This document shows positions 1 through 8,418 of a DNA stretch of 64,000 bases, piece after piece. The position numbers and the translations under genes were made by a program. Position 1 is the first letter of the stretch. The number at the start of each line of letters is the position of its first letter. The notes beneath the pieces are model-generated. The model saw only the letters and a list, made by a program, of their open reading frames with translations, did no database searches and had not been told where the DNA came from. Source of the DNA: Paraburkholderia lacunae (GTDB lineage: Bacteria > Pseudomonadota > Gammaproteobacteria > Burkholderiales > Burkholderiaceae); assembly GCF_003353175.1 (NCBI RefSeq), contig NZ_QHKS01000018.1:62001-126000 (forward strand), in the 5' to 3' direction.

Positions 1-555
1 GATGCGCCGGTCCGGCACGATCCACCACGCCGCAGCCAGCGTATAGAGCGCCGCCGAAACCCACGGCGCGACGAACGCCAATGCGATGGCCGCGAGGTAG
101 ATCACGACCGAGACCTTGCCCTTGAAATCGTTGCCGACCGCTTTGGCGAGCGTCGAGTCCTTGCCGTGCTGACGGATCAGCACCTGGGTCAGAATGAAAT
201 ACGCGATCGCCGCCATGAACAGCACGACGCCGTACATCGCGGTCGGCCACGAGGCGAGATGATTTTCGCCGGCCCAATGCGTGACGGCCGGCAGGAGCGA
301 CAACCAGAACAGCAGATGGAGGTTGGCCCACAACACCGCACCGTTGACCTTCTGCACGGTATGGAACAGGTGGTGATGATTGTTCCAGTAGAGGCCGACG
401 TAGATAAAACTCAGCACGTAGGCGAGCAACACCGGAATCAACGGCCGCAGCGCGGCGAGATCGAAGCCGTCCGGCACCTTCAATTCGAGCACCATGATCG
501 TGATGATGATGGCGATCACGCCATCGCTGAAGGCTTCGACGCGTCCTTTGCCCAT
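1..555 (-). CDS. TMEM175/DUF1211-family potassium channel (C-terminus cut by window edge)
   Basis: The reverse-strand frame opens at an ATG at 553-555 and runs off the left edge, giving 185 residues. Near the N-terminus it reads RVEAFSDGVIAIIIT, which matches the RxxxFSD signature that lines the pore-forming first helix of the bacterial TMEM175 family. Several hydrophobic segments follow, with a conserved-looking YWNNHHHLFH stretch after the second helix, typical of this family. Members are inner-membrane proteins that conduct potassium, usually with six helices per subunit; this copy shows about five before the edge. The physiological role in bacteria is poorly known, so only the family is assigned. 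The next gene in the same direction (cupin) ends about 140 bp upstream of its start, so it may be transcribed alone or as an operon tail. Confidence 0.85.
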   Translation of the reverse strand, partial: MGKGRVEAFSDGVIAIIITIMVLELKVPDGFDLAALRPLIPVLLAYVLSFIYVGLYWNNHHHLFHTVQKVNGAVLWANLHLLFWLSLLPAVTHWAGENHLASWPTAMYGVVLFMAAIAYFILTQVLIRQHGKDSTLAKAVGNDFKGKVSVVIYLAAIALAFVAPWVSAALYTLAAAWWIVPDRRI

Positions 556-697
556 CGCTCGGGTTCCTGATGATGTATGCGGTTAGGCGCGCAACTCGCC
601 GTCATCCCGCTCTCCGTCATGCCACCGACGGCCCGCGCCGCAGCCGATTATCAGCGATGGCGCGGCGCTTTGTCGATGTCGGCCGATACCGTGGCGT

Positions 698-1060
698 TCA
701 ACGTGAACCGTCGCCCGGGTAATACACCGCGAGCCACACGCTCGGCTCCGTCTCGCTCGTCCATGCCACGCGGTGACGGCAATGCGCTTCGATCAGCACG
801 TGATCGCCGGGCTTCATCGGATGCCACTGCGGGTCGCCTTCGAATTCGAGCGCCGCGGCGCCGCTCAGCAACACGACCCATTCCGCGCGCGGACTGTCGT
901 ACCAGAAGCCGGGCGCGCTCGCCTGGCCCGTCGAGACAATCCGCTCGATGGTGACGCCGGCCTGCTCCGCCAGCGTATCGATCCGCTCGTCGGGACTTGT
1001 CCGCTTACCGATGTCGAACAGATTGCCGCTGCTGATTGCGCGCTTCATTGCTGGGCTCAC
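698..1060 (-). CDS. Small single-domain cupin protein
   Basis: The 120-residue product has one cupin barrel. The core reads EWVVLLSGAAALEFEG followed by GDHVLIEAHCRHRV, corresponding to the two cupin motifs with an HxH-like metal site (H93/H97 region). The GTG start at 1058-1060 overlaps the stop codon of the upstream oxidoreductase (GTGA), so translational coupling is likely; an in-frame ATG at 1046-1048 is an alternative start giving 116 residues. Small cupins of this size can be metal-dependent isomerases, dioxygenases or sugar-binding proteins. The substrate cannot be read from the sequence. Confidence 0.8.
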   Translation of the reverse strand: MSPAMKRAISSGNLFDIGKRTSPDERIDTLAEQAGVTIERIVSTGQASAPGFWYDSPRAEWVVLLSGAAALEFEGDPQWHPMKPGDHVLIEAHCRHRVAWTSETEPSVWLAVYYPGDGSR

Positions 1061-2457
1061 TTCATCGGTTTCAATCCATCGAGCAAGGTCGGCACCAGCT
1101 CACTGATGGTCGGATGGATATGCATCGCGTACTCCAGGGTCGGATACGGCGCGCCCGCTGCCATGATGTCGATGAAGGTATGGATCGCTTCGTCGCCTTC
1201 GATGCCGTGGATCGCCGCGCCGAGAATCTGCTTGCTCCCCGCGTCGACCAGCACCTTCATGAAACCATCGGTCTCGCCGCGTTCACGGGCCCGGCCCACG
1301 CGCGACATCGGCATGGTGGAGATCAGCGCTTCGCGGCCGGATTTGCGCGCGCCGTCTTCCGAGAGCCCGACGCGCGCAAGCGGCGGATCGACGAACACCG
1401 CATACGCCATGATCCGCGTATCGACGCTGCGCGTGGCGCCGTCGAGCAGATTGGCCGCGACGATCTGGAAGTCGTCGTATGAAGTGTGGGTAAAGGCGCC
1501 GCGGCCGTTGACGTCGCCGATCGCCCAGATGCCCGGCGCAGCGGTGCGCAACTGGCTGTCGACGGGAATCACGCCGTGTTTGTCGGCGGCGAGGCCGGCC
1601 GCTTCCAGCCCTAGCGAGTCGGTATTCGGCACGCGGCCGGTGGCGAACAGCAGGTGCGACGCTTCGAGCGCGGGAATATTCTGCTCGAAGCCGATGCACA
1701 CTTCGCCCTGATGATGCGGATGCGGCTCGACCCGCGATGGCTGCACGCCGAAGCGGAACTCGACGCCTTCGCGCGTCAGCACTTTCTCGACGGAGCGCGC
1801 GAAATCGGCGTCTTCACGGGCCAGCACGCGATCGCCGCGCACCAGCACCGTCACGCGGCTGCCGAAGCGGCGAAAAACCTGTGCGAATTCGAGCGCGATA
1901 TAGCTGCCGCCGACAATCGCCAGATGCGTCGGCAATTCGGTGAGTTCGAGCAGCGACGAATTCGTGTAATAGCGAATCCGCTCGATACCTTCGAGCGGCG
2001 GCACGACGGCGCGCGTGCCGGTATTGATGAAGATTTCGTCGGCGCTGAGCTCGGCGAGCACCGATCCGTCCGGCGCGCCGATGGAGAGCGTATGTGCGCC
2101 GGTAAAGCGCGCGTGGCCGTTGAAGACGCTGACGTTATCCGTGCCGCGCAGCCATTTCTCGACGCCGTCGCGCGATTGGCCGATGATCCGGTCCTTGCGC
2201 GCCTTCACCGCCGCCAGATCGACGCTGACCGCCCCGCTCACCTGCACGCCCAGTTCCGCCGCGTGGCGCGCCACATGCGCCGCGCGGGCGCTTGCCACAT
2301 ACGACTTGGTGGGCGTGCAGCCGACATTCACACAGGTGCCGCCAAACGCAGCACGTTCGATGACAGCGGTTTTGCGTCCGCTTTCACCGAGGCGGACCGC
2401 GAGCGGCGAGCCGCCTTGTCCGGTGCCGATCACAACTGCGTCGAAGTGCTGTGGCAT
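1057..2457 (-). CDS. FAD-dependent pyridine nucleotide-disulfide oxidoreductase (mercuric reductase-like, class I)
   Basis: The product has 466 residues, the normal length for this flavoenzyme family. It has an N-terminal FAD dinucleotide-binding motif (VIGTGQGGSPLA), the redox-active disulfide GGTCVNVGCTPTK, a second nucleotide-binding fold (LAIVGGSYIALEFAQVFRR) for NAD(P)H, a second FAD motif (IWAIGDVNGRGAFTHTS), and a C-terminal dimerization domain with the catalytic HPTISE. It resembles mercuric reductases but lacks the N-terminal heavy-metal domain and the C-terminal vicinal cysteine pair needed to bind Hg(II). It is therefore better called a generic MerA-like disulfide reductase. It is co-transcribed with the downstream cupin gene, whose start overlaps its stop. 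Confidence 0.88.
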   Translation of the reverse strand: MPQHFDAVVIGTGQGGSPLAVRLGESGRKTAVIERAAFGGTCVNVGCTPTKSYVASARAAHVARHAAELGVQVSGAVSVDLAAVKARKDRIIGQSRDGVEKWLRGTDNVSVFNGHARFTGAHTLSIGAPDGSVLAELSADEIFINTGTRAVVPPLEGIERIRYYTNSSLLELTELPTHLAIVGGSYIALEFAQVFRRFGSRVTVLVRGDRVLAREDADFARSVEKVLTREGVEFRFGVQPSRVEPHPHHQGEVCIGFEQNIPALEASHLLFATGRVPNTDSLGLEAAGLAADKHGVIPVDSQLRTAAPGIWAIGDVNGRGAFTHTSYDDFQIVAANLLDGATRSVDTRIMAYAVFVDPPLARVGLSEDGARKSGREALISTMPMSRVGRARERGETDGFMKVLVDAGSKQILGAAIHGIEGDEAIHTFIDIMAAGAPYPTLEYAMHIHPTISELVPTLLDGLKPMK

Positions 2458-2664
2458 GGCAAATCTCCCGAGGCGTGGGTGCAGCTCGTCATCTTACCCC
2501 TACGCTTCGTGTTGCCTTTGTCGGATCTCGTCTGGATGCGCGCCGTTACATCAGCGTGCCGGCTTGCAATCTGTGGTTGCCCCGTCGAGGGTGCGGTGCT
2601 GTCCGCTTGTTCCGGATTTCTCCGGATTGCTCCTGATTTGGCCTTGATTTGGCCCCGAGCGCGC

Positions 2665-2853
2665 TCAGGCGTGGCAGTGCACGGCGCAGATCAGCTCGCG
2701 TGAGCGTTGCAGCGCGGCTTGCGCGCCGCGCGCGGCGACCACCCACCCGACCTGGCCGAGGTTGAAGTCCTGTGACACCATCACTTGCATGAGGGCGACC
2801 ATCGGCAGGACCACCGACGGTCGATAAAGCTGGTTTCTGATCAAGGCTGGCAT
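2665..2853 (-). CDS. Small hypothetical protein
   Basis: This 62-residue frame starts at the ATG at 2851-2853 (MPALIRNQLYRPSVV). The upstream part of the same frame (to 2901) looks non-native, so this start is preferred. The product has a hydrophobic middle (VVLPMVALMQVMVSQ) and ends in a CAVHCHA tail with two cysteines and two histidines. No known domain is recognised. It sits in the 490-bp gap between the oxidoreductase and the GGDEF-EAL gene, on the same strand as both. Composition is protein-like, but the length makes a chance frame possible. Confidence 0.4.
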   Translation of the reverse strand: MPALIRNQLYRPSVVLPMVALMQVMVSQDFNLGQVGWVVAARGAQAALQRSRELICAVHCHA

Positions 2854-2949
2854 GGCCGCTCCCGTCGCACCGCGCTGCTTCCGCGCCGCGCTGAAAAACA
2901 CGTTTCGATGGGAGAATTTTACGGAGGCGGCCGCCAGGGATAAATATCG

Positions 2950-5319
2950 CTAGCGCGAAGTCACTTGTTTGCCAGCACGAACAATCGGGTTGCGTCCTTG
3001 TGCGTCCTTGTGGGTGCCTTCTGCCACCTTCGCCCGAGCCTCGCTCAACACACGAGCATACGAACTCGCACCAACCGGCCGGCTATACAGGTACCCCTGC
3101 TGCTTATCGCAGCGGATCGACCGCAGAAACGCCGCCTGCTCCGCGGTCTCCACACCTTCGGCGGTCACATTCATCCTAAGCGAATGCGCCATCGCCACGA
3201 CCGCCTGCGTGATCGCAATCGAATCGCGGTGATCCGGCAAGCCGGCCACGAACGAGCGGTCGATTTTCAGGTTGTGCAGCGGAAAGCGCTTCAGGTAGGA
3301 CAGCGACGAATAACCCGTGCCGAAATCGTCGACGGAAATGCGTACGCCCATGTCGCTCAGCGCGGTCAGCATCGGCAGCACGTTGTCGGTATCGCTCATC
3401 AGCAAGCGTTCGGTGATCTCCAGCTCCAGCGCGGCCGGTTCGAGCCCGGACTGTACGAGACAGCACTCGATCCGCTCCACCAGCCCGTCGTTGAACTGGC
3501 GCGGCGACAGGTTCACCGCGACAATCAGGTCCGGCGCCAGCGTGCGGCGCCACTGCGCCACCTGCTCGCAAGCCCGTGCCAGCACCCATGCGCCGATCTC
3601 GACGATCAGGCCGGCGTCTTCCGCCACCGGAATGAACTCGACCGGCGAGACGTTGCCGAGTTCGCTGTTGTACCAGCGCAGCAACGCTTCCGCCCCGATG
3701 GTCCGGCCGCAGTGGCTATCGACGATGGGCTGGTAGACGAGGCTCAGCTCGTCGGCGGCGAGCGCGCGGCGCAGCGATTGTTCGATCGTGAAGCGGCGTT
3801 GCAGATGCTGATTCAGTTCCGCCGTGAAGAACTGGAAGTTGTTGCGGCCGCGCTGCTTGGCGCAATACATCGCCGAGTCGGCGTTGCGCATCAGCGTCGG
3901 CACGTCCTGGCCGTCTTCGGGGAAGAGGCTGATGCCGATCGACGCGCCCAGATAGTACTCATAGTCCGCCACCGCGAACGGCACCGCGATCGTGTCGAGA
4001 ATGCGGCGCGCGAGCGCAATCAGATGAGATGCGTCGTCGTACGCACTGACCACGATCACGAACTCGTCGCCGCCTACGCGCGCGAGCGTATCGTCACGCT
4101 CGACACAGGCCGACAGCCGCTCCGCCACACTGCACAGCAGCGCATCGCCGGCCTCGTGGCCGGCGGTGTCGTTGACCTTCTTGAAGCCGTCCAGATCGAC
4201 GAACAGCACGGCTACGCGCGCCAGTTCCGCACTGCCGACCGCGCCGCCCGGCGCGAACAGATCGCGCATCCGCTCGGTCAGATAGGCGCGGTTGTAGAGG
4301 CCCGTGAGCGAATCGCGGGTCGCGAGAAATTTGAGCTGCTGCTGCGCCTCGCGCACCGGTCCGATATCGGTAAAAGAGATCAGCACCGAACTGGGTTCGC
4401 TATCGCCCGGCTTGATGATCGGCACGACGTTCCCAGTGATCCAGACGATCTCGCCGCTGCCCAGTTCCACGCCGACCGTGATACCCAGCAACGGCTTGCC
4501 GGTCGCCAGCACCCGCGTGGTCGGGCGGTCCGCCTCGGTGAGCAGCGAGCCGTCCTCGTGATACGCGCGCACCATCACGGTCAGAATGTCCTGGCCGACG
4601 AGTTCGGCGCCCGCGTGCAGAATGCGTTGCGCGCTCGGATTGCAAGCCAGCACGACACCCGCGCGCGATTGCACGATGATGCCTTCGTTCAGATGGTCGA
4701 CGACCAGCCGGTGATGCTCCTCGCTGCGTGCAAGGCGCTGCGCGATGGTGTCCTGATGGACGGCCAGACCGACGCTGCGGCTGATGTCGCGCAGTATCGC
4801 TTCCTCTTCGGCGCTGGGACGGCGCGGCGCGCGGTAATAAACGGCGAACGCACCGAGCACCACGCCGGCATCGTTCTCGAACGGCACCGACCAGCACGCG
4901 CGCAAGCCGAGCGGCAACGCGAGCTGCTTGAAGTCGGCCCACAGTGGATCGGTTTCGATATCCTCGACGGCGACCATGCGCCGCTCGTACATCGCCGTAC
5001 CGCACGAACCGGCTAGCGGACCGATCGCAGCGCCGTCGATGGCGGCGCTGAAATGCGCCGGCAGCGACGGCGCGCCGCCCATTCTCGTGTGCACGCCGTC
5101 CGCATCCAGCAACAGGATCGTGCAGGTCGCCCCGTCGCCAAGCAGCGCTTCCGCACGACGGCATACCTCATCGAGCAATTCCGGCAGCGGCGTGTTGCGG
5201 GTAATCAGCCGCAGTACGGAGCGCTCCGACGCCAGCACCTCCTCGGCCAGGTTCGGCCGATAGCGGGTACCCTCAGGCGTTGCTCGCATCGTGCTATCTG
5301 ATGTCGCTTCGCAAGTCAT
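2950..5319 (-). CDS. GAF-PAS-GGDEF-EAL cyclic-di-GMP signalling protein
   Basis: The product makes and/or breaks down cyclic di-GMP. Counting from an upstream TTG (5332-5334), the domains in order are GAF (about 40-195), PAS (205-330), GGDEF (340-500) and EAL (520-770). The GGDEF box is intact at 421-425 (ARVGGDEF), so cyclase activity is possible. The position of the inhibitory RxxD site reads ERDD, with glutamate in place of arginine, so product inhibition may be weak. The EAL domain keeps EALLRW, the asparagine of NLSPRQF, ELEITE and DDFGTGYSS, so phosphodiesterase activity is also expected. No transmembrane segment is visible; it is probably cytosolic and senses a small ligand through GAF/PAS. 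ATG at 5317-5319 is chosen with a G-rich Shine-Dalgarno-like stretch upstream. Confidence 0.93.
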   Translation of the reverse strand: MTCEATSDSTMRATPEGTRYRPNLAEEVLASERSVLRLITRNTPLPELLDEVCRRAEALLGDGATCTILLLDADGVHTRMGGAPSLPAHFSAAIDGAAIGPLAGSCGTAMYERRMVAVEDIETDPLWADFKQLALPLGLRACWSVPFENDAGVVLGAFAVYYRAPRRPSAEEEAILRDISRSVGLAVHQDTIAQRLARSEEHHRLVVDHLNEGIIVQSRAGVVLACNPSAQRILHAGAELVGQDILTVMVRAYHEDGSLLTEADRPTTRVLATGKPLLGITVGVELGSGEIVWITGNVVPIIKPGDSEPSSVLISFTDIGPVREAQQQLKFLATRDSLTGLYNRAYLTERMRDLFAPGGAVGSAELARVAVLFVDLDGFKKVNDTAGHEAGDALLCSVAERLSACVERDDTLARVGGDEFVIVVSAYDDASHLIALARRILDTIAVPFAVADYEYYLGASIGISLFPEDGQDVPTLMRNADSAMYCAKQRGRNNFQFFTAELNQHLQRRFTIEQSLRRALAADELSLVYQPIVDSHCGRTIGAEALLRWYNSELGNVSPVEFIPVAEDAGLIVEIGAWVLARACEQVAQWRRTLAPDLIVAVNLSPRQFNDGLVERIECCLVQSGLEPAALELEITERLLMSDTDNVLPMLTALSDMGVRISVDDFGTGYSSLSYLKRFPLHNLKIDRSFVAGLPDHRDSIAITQAVVAMAHSLRMNVTAEGVETAEQAAFLRSIRCDKQQGYLYSRPVGASSYARVLSEARAKVAEGTHKDAQGRNPIVRAGKQVTSR

Positions 5320-5598
5320 ATGTGCGCCCCCCAACCCGACATCGGCAGATTAGTGTACGCGGCACACGGGGGTTTACGCCAAGCAAATGCACTTTAATCA
5401 CGGTGCGTGGCAGCAGGCCTCACGGGGTCGGATCGGGGAGTCGGGCCGCGACATGCGCCGCATGAGCTCATGGCAGATTCCGCGCGAAGCAAGATTTGGT
5501 AATCACCCACCTGAAGTCACGCTGTTTTCCGGCGTCTGTGCAGCGACGACTGCACCGATCATTCATTGCATGAAAACCCTTGCACCGCCGGGACCGCA

Positions 5599-6135
5599 AT
5601 GAAAATCATCCGCCCCATTCTCGTCGCCGCTCTGATGTCGACGTACTTGCCCGCTCAGGCTACGAGCTTCGACTGCCACAGGGGACACTCGCTTACCGAA
5701 AAGATGATCTGCGCGGACCCCGCGCTCTCGAAACTCGACGACGCGCTCGGTCAACTGTATTGGAAAGCGCGCCGGCGAGTCGCGAACCGGCGAGCCTTTC
5801 TTGACGACAGCGACAGCAAGTGGGCCTGGCGCGAAGCGAATTGCCGCGATGCGGCGTGTCTGAATGCGTGGTACGCCACGCGGATCGATGAACTGGAGCG
5901 CTTGATTGAAAGCATGCGCAGCGGCACGCCGGCTGCTCCCGCCGAACCGCCTCCGCTACCGCAAGCCGAGACCATGGCGCGTCAATGCACGGCTGCGAAT
6001 CCAGGTATCGTGCTGCACGATCAGTGCTCCACCGTGCTCAAGCAGAACGCCCACTGGCGGTATGAGCCGCATGGCGGCGACTGGTTCTGCGGACTCGCCA
6101 TGGTAGGGACGGGAGATGCTGTTCCGCCGCAATAA
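5599..6135 (+). CDS. Secreted LprI-like (lysozyme-inhibitor-type N-terminal domain) protein
   Basis: The 178-residue product begins with a clear signal peptide (MKIIRPILVAALMSTYLPAQA, cleavage after QAT is likely). The mature N-terminus has the cysteine-rich LprI pattern: FDCHRGHSLTEKMICADPAL, then LDDALGQLYWKAR, with further cysteines in NCRDAACLNAWY. Family members are periplasmic or secreted and some inhibit lysozyme; for most the target is unknown. The C-terminal half, after a proline-rich linker (PAEPPPLPQ), is not recognised and has more cysteines (QCT, DQCST, WFCGL), so disulfides are likely. The start at 5599 is chosen because the signal peptide begins there; a further-upstream ATG at 5566 adds 11 non-signal residues. 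Confidence 0.75.
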   Translation: MKIIRPILVAALMSTYLPAQATSFDCHRGHSLTEKMICADPALSKLDDALGQLYWKARRRVANRRAFLDDSDSKWAWREANCRDAACLNAWYATRIDELERLIESMRSGTPAAPAEPPPLPQAETMARQCTAANPGIVLHDQCSTVLKQNAHWRYEPHGGDWFCGLAMVGTGDAVPPQ

Positions 6136-6152
6136 GATCGCGGCGCTTTTTT
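6125..6152 (+). terminator. Rho-independent terminator of the LprI-like gene
   Basis: CGCCGC (6125-6130) and GCGGCG (6140-6145) form a 6-bp GC stem with a 9-base loop, followed by CTTTTTT. The stem overlaps the stop codon of the gene before it. The convergent deaminase gene ends 12 bp further on. Confidence 0.7.
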
Positions 6153-6163
6153 CTACGCGCAGA

Positions 6164-6706
6164 TTACCGGCTACTCCAAAACCGCCTCTGCACCTCCATA
6201 ATTTCAGCCTCGACCTCGGCCACCGGCCCAACCACCTCCACTGCCTTCTGGCAGTGCTCGAACACATACCGGCAATCCACACTCATCGTCGGATTCTCCG
6301 AATGATCCCCGGTCGCCTCCAGCAATCGCTTCTCCGTCATCCCGAACACGACCCGGCCGATATTGGCCCAATACATCGTCCCGGCACACATGCAACAAGG
6401 CTCGACAGACGTGTATAACGTGCAGCTCCACAAATACTCAGGCGTGAAATTCAAAGCTGCGACGCGGGCCAACACCGATTCGGCGTGATTGACCGTGTCG
6501 ACATTGCCCTGCTCCATCAACACGGTTTCCTGATCCGGCCCAACCAGCACCGCGCCAAACGGATGATGCCCCAGCAGCGTCGCCCGCTCGGCCACCCGGC
6601 TCGAATGCCGCAAATGCCGCACGATCTGTTCGGGCGTGGGCGCCAAACCCTGCGGCGGATACGCCGCCGCCAGGCCGGCGGCGTCAGTCGAGACAGTCAG
6701 ACTCAC
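6164..6706 (-). CDS. Nucleoside/guanine deaminase (cytidine deaminase superfamily)
   Basis: The 180-residue product has the zinc site of the CDA superfamily: NHAESVLA supplies the metal histidine and catalytic glutamate, and EPCCMCAGTMYW supplies the two zinc cysteines (PCxxC). The segment after it (NIGRVVFGMTE) and the C-terminal helix with EVQRRF match guanine/nucleoside deaminases rather than tRNA-specific TadA. The expected reaction is hydrolytic deamination of a purine base or nucleoside such as guanine to xanthine. It is the second gene of a two-gene unit: its start is 43 bp after the stop of a BMP-type nucleoside-binding protein, which supports a role in purine salvage. Confidence 0.85.
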   Translation of the reverse strand: MSLTVSTDAAGLAAAYPPQGLAPTPEQIVRHLRHSSRVAERATLLGHHPFGAVLVGPDQETVLMEQGNVDTVNHAESVLARVAALNFTPEYLWSCTLYTSVEPCCMCAGTMYWANIGRVVFGMTEKRLLEATGDHSENPTMSVDCRYVFEHCQKAVEVVGPVAEVEAEIMEVQRRFWSSR

Positions 6707-6749
6707 GGGCGGTCTCCTTTAGTCATCGTTGTGCAAACCCGGCAATCCG

Positions 6750-7871
6750 TTACTTCGGCAGCGACCCGTCCACGCCCTGCACGAACCAGTTCAGACGCAA
6801 CAGATCCGCATCGCTCAGCGACTTGCCCGCCGCCACCTTCACCGTACCGGACTGATCCGCGATCGGCCCGGCAAACGGATTGAACTTGCCGGAAATGATG
6901 TCCTCACGCTTCTGATTCAACGCCTTTTGCGCAGTCGGCGAAACCGCGTCCGTGTTGATGTCGGCGAGATCGATCGCCTTCTCCTTCAAACCCCACCACA
7001 CCGGCGCGTTGTTCCACGTGCCCGACATCACCTGCTGCACCAGATGCGTGTAATAGACGCCCCAGTTGCTCACGCAGGCGCCCAGTTGCGCGTTCGGGCC
7101 AAACTTCTTCATGTCGGAATCCCAACCGAATGCGTGGACCTTCTTCTGCTCGGCGGTCTGCATCGTCGCGGTCGAATCGGTGTTCTGGATCAGCACGTCG
7201 GCGCCCTCGCCGATCAGCGTCTCGGCGGCCTGCTTCTCGCGGCCCGGATCGAACCAGCTATTGATCCACACCACCTTCACGCGCGCATTCGGGTTGACCG
7301 AGCGCGCACCCATCGTGAATGCGTTGATATTGCGCACGACCTCGGGCACCGGCACCGAGCCGACGAAGCCCAGCGTATTGGACCTGGTCGTATAGCCCGC
7401 GACCAGACCGGCCAGATAAGCGCTCTGATAGGTCCGCACGTCATAAGTGGCGAAATTGGGCGACTTCTTGTAGCCGGTTGCATGCTCGAACACGGCGTCC
7501 GGGAAATCCTTCGCCACTTTCAATTCGAAATCCTGGAAGCCGAAGCTCGAACCCACGACGATCTTGTTGCCCTTGGACGCCAGATCGCGAAACACGCGCT
7601 CCGAATCCGCCGACTCGGGCACGTTCTCGACACGCGTCACTTTGATCTTGTCGCCGAATTGCGCCTCGACGGCTTTCACACCCTGTTCGTGCGCATAGGT
7701 CCAGCCGGCGTCGCCCGGATTGCCCAGGTAGACGAAGGCGATGCCCAGCGGCTGGGTCGTGGCCGCCGCGGCGCCGAATGCCACGGTCGCCCCGAGTGTG
7801 GCGGCGAGGACGGTCCGCACGGTTCTGATACGCAGTGAGTGATGGAGCGCGCGCGCCAGCTTTGCTTTCAT
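6750..7871 (-). CDS. BMP-family (PnrA/Med-type) periplasmic substrate-binding protein
   Basis: The 373-residue product starts at the ATG at 7869-7871, preceded by GGAGAATTC as ribosome binding site, and opens with a signal peptide ending GAAAATT. The mature protein begins PLGIAFVYLGNPGDAGWTYAHE, the usual opening of BMP-family lipoproteins and binding proteins, and continues with GFQDFELKVAKDFPD and YKKSPNFATYDVRTYQSAYLAG. Members with known ligands bind purine nucleosides or bases for ABC transport. The adjacent deaminase fits that. No ATPase or permease gene lies near it in this window, so the transporter core must be elsewhere or lost. The frame extends further upstream to 7952 but that part lacks signal-peptide features. 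Confidence 0.9.
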   Translation of the reverse strand: MKAKLARALHHSLRIRTVRTVLAATLGATVAFGAAAATTQPLGIAFVYLGNPGDAGWTYAHEQGVKAVEAQFGDKIKVTRVENVPESADSERVFRDLASKGNKIVVGSSFGFQDFELKVAKDFPDAVFEHATGYKKSPNFATYDVRTYQSAYLAGLVAGYTTRSNTLGFVGSVPVPEVVRNINAFTMGARSVNPNARVKVVWINSWFDPGREKQAAETLIGEGADVLIQNTDSTATMQTAEQKKVHAFGWDSDMKKFGPNAQLGACVSNWGVYYTHLVQQVMSGTWNNAPVWWGLKEKAIDLADINTDAVSPTAQKALNQKREDIISGKFNPFAGPIADQSGTVKVAAGKSLSDADLLRLNWFVQGVDGSLPK

Positions 7872-8079
7872 GAATTCTCCGACGATGGTTTGGAAGGTGC
7901 CTGCCACAGCGCTCGGGACAAACCCGGGCAAGACGTCAGCATAAGGGGCCATATTCGAAGGTCAAATTCAGCGGAAAAATTATTTCCCGTTATTCCGCCC
8001 ATAACGCGGGCTGTATCTTGGTACGCGTCAACGTCGTGAGCCCCGGTCGGGCCGCCGGCGCGATCAGCCCGGCTGCGCC

Positions 8080-8400
8080 TCAGTGGGTCCGCGGCGCCGG
8101 GGCGGACTGCCCATCGTCGGGATCGTCAGGCGGCCCGGCGCCACCGAACAACGCCGCGCATAAGCCGAGGCCGGTTTCGCTCAGACGTGCGGTGCCCGAC
8201 CCTTGCTCGTTGAAGGTGGTGTCGACGAGGCCGCCGTCGACCAGCGCCGTCAACTGCCGCCGCAAGCCGCTCATCGGCACGGCCGCCTGCTTCGACAGTT
8301 TGGCGAGCGACCACGCGCCGCCAGGCGTCTCCTGATGCGCGCGCCACAACTGCGCCAGCACGGCGACCAGCACCGGGTCGATTTCGTCGTCTTGCATCAA
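8080..8400 (-). CDS. Small winged-helix-type DNA-binding protein, putative
   Basis: The 106-residue product has the look of a winged-helix domain: [33 protein letters not shown] reads as helix-turn-helix plus wing, with the recognition helix around [12 protein letters not shown], followed by [16 protein letters not shown]. The arrangement recalls IclR/ArsR/MarR-type regulators of about 100 residues. The C-terminus ([15 protein letters not shown]) is low-complexity and probably disordered. It starts 18 bp after the stop of the broken MocR gene on the same strand, so the two were probably one transcription unit. Function beyond DNA binding is unknown. Confidence 0.6.
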   Translation of the reverse strand: MMQDDEIDPVLVAVLAQLWRAHQETPGGAWSLAKLSKQAAVPMSGLRRQLTALVDGGLVDTTFNEQGSGTARLSETGLGLCAALFGGAGPPDDPDDGQSAPAPRTH

Positions 8401-8418
8401 GTGCGTCTCCTTGTTTTC

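Noticed and set aside
1057-2457. Mercury resistance gene merA
   Set aside because: No N-terminal metal domain, no C-terminal cysteine pair, no mer neighbours; only the core fold is shared.
2965-5016. Long plus-strand open frame opposite the GAF-PAS-GGDEF-EAL gene
   Set aside because: Antisense shadow with no family motif; the minus-strand gene carries all the conserved signatures.
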